Shown piece after piece: positions 1-5,867 of a stretch of DNA of 8,931 nt. The notes under the pieces were generated by a model, which was given only the letters and a program-made list of their open reading frames with translations, was not told the DNA's origin and searched no databases. The DNA lies in assembly GCA_029858165.1 (NCBI GenBank), contig JAOUFO010000058.1:1-8931 (forward strand), in the 5' to 3' direction. The position numbers and the translations under genes are program-made. Each line of letters opens with the position of its first letter. The first letter of the stretch is position 1. Origin of the DNA: Deltaproteobacteria bacterium. GTDB taxonomy: Bacteria; SAR324; JACQKK01.

Positions 1-52
1 AAAATCCACAAGCCAGTTTGCCTCCACCCACCCCCCTATGCACACCCTTCCC

Positions 53-110
53 CCTCGCCCCCAGGAGAGGGGGTGGCGCGGAATGCGCCGGGGGTGAGGC
101 CCGCTTTTTT
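53..110. repeat. Intergenic palindromic element with trailing T-run
   Basis: This is a nested inverted repeat left of argC. The outer arm CCTCGCCCCC (53-62) pairs with GGGGGTGAGG (90-99) through one G-U wobble. An inner perfect hairpin has arms GGCGC (75-79) and GCGCC (85-89) around a 5-base loop. Six T residues follow at 105-110, so on the plus strand it resembles an intrinsic terminator, perhaps for a gene left of the window. For argC, read on the minus strand, it gives a strong hairpin without a T-run. Its C/G-rich CCCTC...GAGGG style resembles short palindromic elements scattered between genes in many bacteria, so it may be a dispersed repeat rather than a dedicated terminator. Bases 1-52 and 111-157 show nothing else. 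Confidence 0.5.
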
Positions 111-157
111 ATCAAAACAGGAAATGATCGGTGGGTATGCAGAAACCTCACCCGGTT

Positions 158-1186
158 TTAAAGCAAACCGGTGGGTTCCGGCAGGCCGAACATCAGATTC
201 ATGTTTTGCACCGCCTGACCGGATGCCCCTTTGAGCAGGTTGTCTATGGCGGTGACCACCACCCAGTTGGCCCCGGTGTCATCCGGGTGAAGGCTGATCA
301 CACACCGGTTGGTCCCCTGGGCCATGTTCAGTTCCACCCCCCGGCCGGGGGCCATCAGCCGCACAAAAGGCTCCTTGCGGGCAAACTGGGCATACCGCTC
401 CCGCAGGGTATCCGGGTCCACCGGCTTGGAAAACCGCAGGTAAATGGTGGATAAAATCCCCCGGCCCACCGGCAGCAGGTGGGGGGTAAAGACCACCCGC
501 CCCTGGCTTTGCCGGGCATAAGGGGTGATTTCCTCCAGGTATTGTTCAATTTCCGGCAAATGCTGGTGGCTGAAAATTTTATACGCCTTGAAATTTTCGT
601 TGACGGCCATAAAGCCGGTGGAATCGTCCTCCACCCGCCCCCCCGCGCCGGAAACCCCGCTTTTGGCGTCTATCACCGGGGGAGAGGCCAGTTGGGCGGC
701 CAAATCCCCCAAAGGCAGCAGCCCCAGCAACGCCCCGGTGGGATAACAACCGGGATTGGCCACCAGGTCCGCCCCCCGGATTTTGCCCCGGAAAGCCTCC
801 GGCAGGCCAAACACCGCTGTTTTCAGCAATTCCGGCTCCGTATGGGCCATCCCGTAGAATTGCTGAAACACCGCTACATCCCGCAGGCGGAACACCCCCG
901 ATAAATCCACCACCCGCACCCCCTTGGCCAGCAGACTGGCGGCCAGTTCCAGGCTGGCCTGGTTGGGCACCGCCAAAAAAGCCACCTGACAGCCGTCCAC
1001 GGAAGAATCGTTGGGGGCAAACACCCCGTCCACCCGGTCCAACAGGGGAAACACATCCCCCACCGCCTGGCCCGCATAGCGGCTGGAGGTCATCAGCCGC
1101 AATTCCACATCCGGGTGGCGGCTGAGCAGCCGGACAAGCTCCTGACCGGACAATCCGGCGGCTCCGATGATGGCGGCTTGAATCAT
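158..1186 (-). CDS. argC: N-acetyl-gamma-glutamyl-phosphate reductase
   Basis: This cytosolic NADPH-dependent enzyme of arginine (ornithine) biosynthesis reduces N-acetyl-glutamyl-5-phosphate to the semialdehyde. The 342-residue protein has a Rossmann nucleotide motif at the N-terminus (GAAGLSGQE, residues 8-16). The active-site signature ANPGCYPTGALL carries the catalytic cysteine at about residue 147. The typical C-terminal segment NLLKGASGQAVQNMNLMFG is also present. Length and motif order fit the family closely. The ATG at 1186 is preferred because it begins right at the Rossmann strand (MIQAAIIGAAG); a TTG start 17 codons upstream would add a tail unlike the family. The ribosome site is weak (GGA five bases upstream of the ATG). 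The gene follows obg by 66 bases on the same strand and is probably co-transcribed with it. Nothing suggests damage. Confidence 0.96.
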   Translation of the reverse strand: MIQAAIIGAAGLSGQELVRLLSRHPDVELRLMTSSRYAGQAVGDVFPLLDRVDGVFAPNDSSVDGCQVAFLAVPNQASLELAASLLAKGVRVVDLSGVFRLRDVAVFQQFYGMAHTEPELLKTAVFGLPEAFRGKIRGADLVANPGCYPTGALLGLLPLGDLAAQLASPPVIDAKSGVSGAGGRVEDDSTGFMAVNENFKAYKIFSHQHLPEIEQYLEEITPYARQSQGRVVFTPHLLPVGRGILSTIYLRFSKPVDPDTLRERYAQFARKEPFVRLMAPGRGVELNMAQGTNRCVISLHPDDTGANWVVVTAIDNLLKGASGQAVQNMNLMFGLPEPTGLL

Positions 1187-1252
1187 GACAATCCAGGCAA
1201 AAGGGTTTTTGGTGTGCGGGGACTGGACCCCCGGCAAAGGTGTTGGGGGGGG

Positions 1253-2326
1253 TTAACCCGCATGGCTTTTTTCGGTGCGCCTATTTTCGGTGCTGCTTTT
1301 TTCGGTGCCGCCTTTTTCGGTATTTTTTTCCCGGTGGAGCTTGACCGCATCCCCCAGGAACCGGAGCAGTTCGTCTATTCCGTACCCGCTGACGGCGGAA
1401 ATGGCAAACACCCGCTCCCCGGCCTGTTCCAGTTTGGTTTTTAATCCGGCGATTTCATCCGGGTCCGCCAGCATATCCATTTTGGTCAAAGCCACCACCC
1501 GGGGTTTGGTCAGCAAATCGGGAGAAAACAGCCCCATTTCATCCAGCAAAACGGAGTATTCATCCCAGGGCTGAAATTCAGGAGAGGCCAGGTCCAGCAG
1601 CAACAACAGCATTTTGGTGCGTTCAATGTGGCGCAGAAACCGGTGGCCCAGCCCGTGCCCCTCATGGGCGCCCCGGATGATGCCGGGAATATCCGCCACC
1701 ACAAAGGATTCATAGGCGGCGTTTTGCACCACCCCCAGGTTGGGCACCAGGGTGGTAAATGGATAATCGGCTATTTTGGGCCTGGCTTTGGATACCCGGC
1801 TGATAAACGTGGATTTCCCCGCATTGGGAAACCCCACCAGCCCCACATCGGCCATCAGTTTCAGCTCCAGGGTCACCCACAATTCCACCCCCGGCAGACC
1901 GTCGGTGGTCTCCATGGGGGCCTGGTTGGCAGAGCTTCTAAACCGGGCGTTCCCCTTGCCCCCACGGCCCCCTTCAAACAGCAGGCGGGGGATTTCATCC
2001 ACCACATCAGCCAGCACCTCTCCGGTTTCGGCGTTGCGCATCACGGTTCCCAGGGGCAGGTGCAGCACCACGTCGGTCCCCCGGCGGCCGTGTTTGTTTT
2101 TGCCCATGCCGTGGACCCCGTTGCCGGCATGAAAATGCTGGGTGAATTTAAAATCCATCAGGGTGGTTTTGGTGGTGGTGCCCTGAAGAATCACTTTTCC
2201 TCCATGGCCGCCATCGCCGCCATCCGGGCCGCCCATGGGGATGAATTTTTCCCGGCGAAAGGAGCAGCAGCCGTTTCCTCCGGTGCCGCTTCTCAATTCC
2301 ACTTTGGCGTAATCAATAAATTTCAT
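1253..2326 (-). CDS. obgE: Obg/CgtA-family GTPase
   Basis: This essential GTPase acts in late assembly of the large ribosomal subunit and in stress signalling. The 357-residue product has the glycine-rich Obg fold (residues 1-160) with GGNG, GGPDGGDGGHGG and GGRGGKGNARF patches. The G domain follows: G1 GFPNAGKST (165-173), switch FTT (190-192), G3 DIPG (212-215), G4 TKMD (281-284) and G5 SAVSG (310-314). After about residue 330 the protein ends in a charged tail of four TEKxx-like pentapeptides instead of an OCT domain. The ATG at 2326 is chosen because MKFIDYAKVELRSGTGGNG is the standard Obg N-terminus, although the frame stays open far upstream. Its start overlaps the TPR gene stop in ATGA (2323-2326), which suggests translational coupling. 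Only a weak GGA lies upstream. Confidence 0.97.
   Translation of the reverse strand: MKFIDYAKVELRSGTGGNGCCSFRREKFIPMGGPDGGDGGHGGKVILQGTTTKTTLMDFKFTQHFHAGNGVHGMGKNKHGRRGTDVVLHLPLGTVMRNAETGEVLADVVDEIPRLLFEGGRGGKGNARFRSSANQAPMETTDGLPGVELWVTLELKLMADVGLVGFPNAGKSTFISRVSKARPKIADYPFTTLVPNLGVVQNAAYESFVVADIPGIIRGAHEGHGLGHRFLRHIERTKMLLLLLDLASPEFQPWDEYSVLLDEMGLFSPDLLTKPRVVALTKMDMLADPDEIAGLKTKLEQAGERVFAISAVSGYGIDELLRFLGDAVKLHREKNTEKGGTEKSSTENRRTEKSHAG
1258..1325 (-). repeat. In-frame 15-bp repeats in the obg 3' end
   Basis: The end of obg contains four imperfect copies of a 15-bp unit whose core is ACCGAAAAAAGC on the coding strand. They encode TEKGG, TEKSS, TENRR and TEKSH (residues 336-355). The repeat lies after the last secondary-structure element expected of the G domain, so copy number could change without harming the GTPase. 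Confidence 0.75.
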
Positions 2327-4761
2327 GGCCGGGTCCGTTTGTGTGCGGGTGGGGTGGAATGGGAACCCTGTGAATGGGAAATGGATTTTCCATGGGGGGC
2401 TTTGGCCGGTTGGCTGGGGGCGGCAGGCTGTGCTTCGGCTCCATCCAGTTCTATCACCAGATGGACCGGGCTGATGCCGGGGGTTTCGGTCTGACCGCCC
2501 AGGGCCTGGGCCCGTTGCATGCAATAATGTTGGTCTTTGGTGCGGCCCATTTTTTGGTACAGCACTCCCAGGTTGTGCCAGGTGTTGGCTCTGTCCCGTC
2601 CTTTGGCCAGGGACCGTAAAAAACAGCGCCGCGCTCCGGTAAAATCCTTGCGCCGAAACAGGGCCGTCCCCAAAGCGTTCCATGCCTGGGGGAACCCGCG
2701 GTGAAGTTTCAGGGCTGTTTTAAAATGGCGCAAAGCCTCCTCCGGGCGGCCCAGTTCATCTTCGGTCAATCCCAGATTGTACCACGCTTTGGCCTCATCA
2801 GGGTTCAGATCGGCGGATTTTTTAAAGGCCCGGGCAGCCTCCCGGGGCAGCCCCAGCTTAAATTGGATCGCCCCCAGGTGAAACCAATCCCGGTAATCGG
2901 CGGCGTTTAGGGCCGCCAGGGCTTCCAGGCTGGCCCCGGCCTCCTCCAGCCGGTCCAGGGCCATGCACACTTCGGCCCGTTCCCGCCAAAAGGCGGGGTT
3001 CTCCTTTTGATGCTCCCGGATGGATTCCAGGTGGGCAAACGCCCCGGCCGGGTCGTTGTTTTCAAGCAGGTGACGGGTCCCTTCCGCCGGATTTGTTTTT
3101 TCGGGAACCCCGTACATCGCCAATTGGTCCATGCACCGCCGGGCTTCATCCGGTTTGCCCGCTGATTCATACAAAGCGGCCAGGTCCATCCAGTACCGGG
3201 GGGGCACCAGTTCCCGTTCCAGCAGTTTTTCCAATTGGGTCAAAAAATCCCCGCTTTTTCCGGCCGCGGCGTAAATGGGATAAAACTCCCCCCAAACATG
3301 GGGCAGATACCGGATATGGTCCGGCAGGTTGTCCAGACAGGAGGCTGCCTTGGCAAACACCCTCTGACGGAAAAACTCATCGGCCAACGGCCGCCAGACC
3401 GCCACATTGTTGCGGTTGATGGGTGCCGCCCGTGAAAACCGCTCATAGGCCAGGTCCCATTGCCCGCGGGACATGGCGATTTCTCCCAGATATTGCCAAG
3501 GCTCGGTGCGCTCCCCATGGTGGGCCACCACGGTTAAAAAACAGCTTTCCGCCTCATCCGGTTTGTGATGGTACAACAACCGCTGGCCCACCTGATGCCA
3601 CAGTTTCACCACGTTTTCCGATTGGCTTTCCACCTTGCCCAGGTGGCTGTAGGCATCCAGGGGGCGGCCCTGTTGCAGCGAAAGGGCAGCCATCAGCAGC
3701 CGGGTTTCCTCATCCTCCGGGTTCAGGGATATCAAATGGCGCAGAATTTTAAGGGCATCCTCGGCTTCACCCATTCTTTGCTGGACCATGGCCATTTCCC
3801 GCAGCAGGGCCTTATCGTCCGGGTTTTGTTGCAGCAACAGGGTCAGGCTTTGCTTCCATTTGTGGTGGTTGGGCCGCTCTGCCCCCACATACCACTGCCG
3901 CAGAAGCTCCCAGGCTTCCAGGTCCCCCGGATTCAGGCTGACCGCTTCCAGCAGACATTTTTCTGTTTCGGGCTCGCCCCGGCCCAGCAGAAATTCCCCC
4001 AGATTAAACCAGAAGTCCGGCTCCCGTCCGTTGAATTGGATGGCTTTCCGATAGGCCTCCTCCGCCGCCCGGTGCTCCCCCAGTTTGGAAAACGCGTTTC
4101 CCAGGTTGTTCCAGGCCTTGGCGAATTCCGGCACCAGATGAATGGCCTTCAGGTAGTATTCCTTGGCGGTTTCGGTTTCACCCCGGCGGGCGGCCACCAG
4201 TCCCAGGTTGTTCCAGGCTTCATGGTCCTGGTCATTGATGTCCACCGCTTTTTCAAACTCTTCGGCGGCCCGGGTCAGGTCCCCTTTGCGAAAAAACAAC
4301 ATGCCGATCCGGTGGCGGGCCACCTGCTCGGTGGGGGCCAGTTCTATGGCCTTGCGGAAGCATTCCATGGCATCTTCGGTTTTGCCCAATGCCTCCAGCA
4401 CCGCCCCCAGATTGTCCCAGGTTTCGTGGTCTTTGTCGTTATAGCGCAGGGCTTCCCGGTAGGCCGATTCTGCCTGGGGCCACATTTTTTGCAGACTGTA
4501 AACCAACCCCAGGCTGTAATGGGTCTGGGGTTGGTCCGGTTTTACATGGACCGCCGCCTGGTAAAAATCCACCGCCTTGACCAGATTCCCCTGCTGGGAA
4601 TAAATGGCCCCCACCCGGTGCAGAGTTTCGGCGTCATTGGGGTTTTTGGTCAGCCGGGCCTGAAGCAGGCCCAGCTCTTCTTCCAAAGAAGTCGGCTCGG
4701 ATGGGGGTTCTTCAGAAACCGGCGGGGCCATGTGTTGTGGGGCCTTGTGTTGTGGGGCCAT
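2323..4761 (-). CDS. TPR-repeat protein, about 17 repeats
   Basis: This 812-residue protein is built almost entirely of tetratricopeptide repeats, so it is probably a scaffold for protein-protein contacts; its partner is unknown. Clear units with the W-x-x-L-G / A-x-x-x-[YF]-x-x-A-[IL] pattern run through residues 41-283, for example HETWDNLGAVLEALGK, HEAWNNLGLVAARRGE and AKAWNNLGNAFSKLGE. More degenerate units run from 284 to about 600, and strong ones return at about 621-757. No signal peptide or membrane segment is visible, which favours the cytoplasm. The first about 40 residues begin with the repeat MAPQHKAPQHMAPP and are acidic and Pro-rich. The tail (about 771-812) is disordered and ends in basic residues. 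The ATG at 4761 is the first after an in-frame TAA (4765-4767) and has no good ribosome site, so the start is uncertain. It overlaps obg by 4 bases. The specific role is unknown. Confidence 0.9.
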   Translation of the reverse strand: MAPQHKAPQHMAPPVSEEPPSEPTSLEEELGLLQARLTKNPNDAETLHRVGAIYSQQGNLVKAVDFYQAAVHVKPDQPQTHYSLGLVYSLQKMWPQAESAYREALRYNDKDHETWDNLGAVLEALGKTEDAMECFRKAIELAPTEQVARHRIGMLFFRKGDLTRAAEEFEKAVDINDQDHEAWNNLGLVAARRGETETAKEYYLKAIHLVPEFAKAWNNLGNAFSKLGEHRAAEEAYRKAIQFNGREPDFWFNLGEFLLGRGEPETEKCLLEAVSLNPGDLEAWELLRQWYVGAERPNHHKWKQSLTLLLQQNPDDKALLREMAMVQQRMGEAEDALKILRHLISLNPEDEETRLLMAALSLQQGRPLDAYSHLGKVESQSENVVKLWHQVGQRLLYHHKPDEAESCFLTVVAHHGERTEPWQYLGEIAMSRGQWDLAYERFSRAAPINRNNVAVWRPLADEFFRQRVFAKAASCLDNLPDHIRYLPHVWGEFYPIYAAAGKSGDFLTQLEKLLERELVPPRYWMDLAALYESAGKPDEARRCMDQLAMYGVPEKTNPAEGTRHLLENNDPAGAFAHLESIREHQKENPAFWRERAEVCMALDRLEEAGASLEALAALNAADYRDWFHLGAIQFKLGLPREAARAFKKSADLNPDEAKAWYNLGLTEDELGRPEEALRHFKTALKLHRGFPQAWNALGTALFRRKDFTGARRCFLRSLAKGRDRANTWHNLGVLYQKMGRTKDQHYCMQRAQALGGQTETPGISPVHLVIELDGAEAQPAAPSQPAKAPHGKSISHSQGSHSTPPAHKRTRP

Positions 4762-4776
4762 GTCTTATGGGGCCTT
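4724..4776 (-). repeat. 15-bp tandem repeat over the TPR gene start
   Basis: On the coding strand, units ATGGCCCCACAACAC / AAGGCCCCACAACAC repeat about 3.5 times with a 15-bp period. They span the start codon and extend into the 5' leader. Translated, they give MAPQH-KAPQH-MAPP. The upstream copy has a TAA where the others have CAA, which produces the in-frame stop just before the chosen ATG. A similar CACATGGCCCCACA core recurs at the start of cbiD. Confidence 0.8.
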
Positions 4777-4829
4777 GACTGGGGGGGTAAGCATCGGGCG
4801 GATAAGGGATTGTGCCGGGCATAGAAACC

Positions 4830-4859
4830 AGTTTACGGGAGTCGCCGGGGAGGGGTCAA
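4830..4859 (-). promoter_or_regulatory. Candidate sigma70 promoter for TPR-obg-argC
   Basis: Read on the minus strand, TTGACC (-35, 4854-4859) and TAAACT (-10, 4830-4835) are 18 bases apart. They match the consensus hexamers at 5 of 6 and 4 of 6 positions. Transcription would begin near 4822, leaving a leader of about 60 bases before the TPR start. Placement directly upstream of the minus-strand cluster supports it. Confidence 0.45.
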
Positions 4860-4970
4860 GAACAATGCCTTTTGGGGGGTTGCGGCCCGGCCCCCTTTTC
4901 TTTTGATAAAAAACAAAAAATGTGGTTACTTATACCGGTGGGAAAGCATTCCTTCAGCCCCGGCCAGAGA

Positions 4971-4993
4971 ACCCGGAAATAAAAATTCCGGGT
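4971..4993. repeat. 8-bp inverted repeat with A/T spacer
   Basis: ACCCGGAA (4971-4978) and TTCCGGGT (4986-4993) form a perfect dyad around the 7-base spacer ATAAAAA. It sits between the divergent TPR cluster and the 74-residue gene, where an operator would be expected. There is no following T-run, so it is not a typical terminator. No regulator can be named. The rest of 4762-5117 shows an A-rich patch (4903-4920) and no convincing gene. Confidence 0.45.
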
Positions 4994-5111
4994 GGCCCAT
5001 CCCCCGGAAAATCAAAAAGGCCAAACACCCAAATGCCATGGAGGCCGCGGGAAACGACCTTGGGAAGGATGACAACGGCGCGGGAGGCTTATCCCTTAAA
5101 CCAACACGCAT

Positions 5112-5117
5112 AAGGAG
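5112..5117 (+). promoter_or_regulatory. Shine-Dalgarno site of the 74-residue gene
   Basis: AAGGAG lies 6 bases before the ATG at 5124, which is optimal spacing. The in-frame ATG at 5118 directly abuts the site and is therefore unlikely to be the start. This site decides the start call. Confidence 0.75.
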
Positions 5118-5123
5118 ATGCGT

Positions 5124-5348
5124 ATGGATGAGTTGAAAAAAGCCAAGGACGAACTGTACCGACAGATGGAACAGACCCTCCAGGATATCCGCAAACGGAT
5201 CCCGACCATGGCACCCCCCAACGGGGCAGACGGCAGGAGCGATGGTTGGAACGGGTGTGATTTTGATTTCACCGGAGAAAACCCGGGAGAACCCGACCAG
5301 CCCGTCCCCTTGGACCTGGGGTGGTTTGACCAGCCCAAAACCCGCTGA
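5124..5348 (+). CDS. Small hypothetical protein, 74 residues
   Basis: I do not recognise this protein. It opens with a highly charged amphipathic helix (MDELKKAKDELYRQMEQTLQ, continuing to about residue 26) that could form a coiled coil. A Pro/Gly/Asp-rich, probably disordered stretch follows, holding one cysteine (residue 45, GWNGCDFDF) and a closing PLDLGWFDQP segment. No signal peptide or membrane segment is seen. The evidence that it is real is the near-perfect ribosome site, its codon pattern and a plausible helical start. It lies upstream of the cobalamin riboswitch and is transcribed in the same direction, but it sits before the riboswitch and its likely promoter. A link to B12 metabolism is therefore not shown. 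The stop at 5346-5348 falls just before a -10-like box. Confidence 0.6.
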   Translation: MDELKKAKDELYRQMEQTLQDIRKRIPTMAPPNGADGRSDGWNGCDFDFTGENPGEPDQPVPLDLGWFDQPKTR

Positions 5349-5354
5349 TCCAAG

Positions 5355-5360
5355 TATATT
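5355..5360 (+). promoter_or_regulatory. Candidate -10 box for the riboswitch transcript
   Basis: TATATT (5355-5360) matches TATAAT at 5 of 6 positions and lies about 60 bases before the aptamer, right after the small gene's stop. The nearest good -35, TTGACC (5326-5331), is 23 bases away, which is too far for standard sigma70. The promoter is therefore only tentative. Confidence 0.3.
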
Positions 5361-5417
5361 TTAGTGAAAACTGTAAAGGGCTGGGTGGCAATGGCCGCTT
5401 GGCCCAAGCCCGCGCAG

Positions 5418-5645
5418 GCGCCCCGATGGAATCATCTTCCAAGGGGTTAAAAGGGAAACCGGTGTAAATCCGGTACGGTCCCGCCACTGTGAATGGGAAG
5501 CCGCTAACCAAATTGCCACTTGGGGATTTCTCCGGGGAAGGCGGAAGCGGCGTCGGTCAACCCCCCTGGGGGACGGCTGGAACCCATGAGTCAGGAGACC
5601 TGCCCGCGCAGGGTGTAGGTGAGTTCTCCCCGAGGAACGGGAGGA
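5418..5645 (+). ncRNA. Cobalamin riboswitch
   Basis: This leader RNA binds adenosyl- or a related cobalamin and represses the downstream B12 genes. Hallmarks appear in order: GGTTAAAAGGGAAACCGG (5445-5462), the AAATCCGG...ACGGTCCCGCCACTGTGAA core (about 5466-5493), GCCACT with GGGGAAGGCGG (5514-5545), and the B12 box GAGTCAGGAGACCTGCC (5588-5604). A closing helix is possible between GCGCCC (5418-5423) and GGGTGT (5611-5616), with G-U pairs. A short hairpin CTCCC/GGGAG (5626-5643) could supply the kissing loop typical of this class. The element points at cbiX on the same strand. End points are approximate. Confidence 0.95.
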
Positions 5646-5790
5646 TGGCCCATTCAGGCTTATCTTGTCTCCGCATTTTTTTTCTGCGCCTTATTTCCGG
5701 TGTGGGGGCCTCCCTCGTTTCCCAAAAACAAATGGTGTGGTTTTTTCGCTTTCTCTGGCGCAATCTGTCGGAGTGGGGGGATAGATGGGC

Positions 5791-5852
5791 CTCATCCAAC
5801 AGCCGGAAGAGGATGAGCGGGCAGTACCGCTCATCCCGGCGCGGTCTTTTTT
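5791..5852 (+). terminator. Terminator-like hairpin with competing partner
   Basis: GGATGAGCGG (5811-5820) and CCGCTCATCC (5827-5836) form a perfect 10-bp stem with a 6-base loop. It can be extended by GCCG (5802-5805) with CGGC (5837-5840) across a bulge. Six T residues follow at 5847-5852, about 6 bases after the extended stem. Upstream, CTCATCC (5791-5797) can instead pair with GGATGAG (5811-5817), which would break the stem. This is the layout of a riboswitch expression platform controlling cbiX. The long gap to the T-run, and the distance of about 145-170 bases from the aptamer, are atypical. Between 5650 and 5790 only a T8 run (5677-5684) and no gene are seen. Confidence 0.5.
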
Positions 5853-5867
5853 GGAGCATTCCGATTC

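Noticed and set aside
1187..1237. TTG start for ArgC at 1237
   Set aside because: It would add 17 residues before the Rossmann strand; the ATG at 1186 fits the family.
1628..2494. 288-residue plus-strand reading frame opposite obg
   Set aside because: It is antisense to the Obg glycine-rich and G domains and has a shadow-like composition.
2327..2683. N-terminal extension of Obg to an upstream start at 2683
   Set aside because: The extension overlaps the TPR gene in another frame, has no Obg similarity, and the standard MKFIDYAKVEL start lies at 2326.
3565..4824. 419-residue plus-strand reading frame opposite the TPR gene
   Set aside because: It is antisense to clear TPR repeats, its repetitiveness mirrors them, and it has no recognisable motif.
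4873..4904. G-run/C-run followed by T-rich bases, terminator-like on the plus strand
   Set aside because: The stem does not pair well beyond five G-C pairs, the T-run is interrupted, and no plus-strand gene precedes it.
4903..4935. TTGATA ... TTATAC as a promoter for the 74-residue gene
   Set aside because: The spacer is 21 bases, too long for sigma70, and the site lies almost 190 bases upstream of the gene.
4903..5136. Reading frames of 61-77 residues in the divergent gap, both strands
   Set aside because: They lack ribosome sites and recognisable features, and one runs across the small gene's Shine-Dalgarno and start.
5676..5690. T8 run flanked by CGCA/TGCG as a terminator
   Set aside because: The T-run is inside the would-be loop and no stable stem precedes it.
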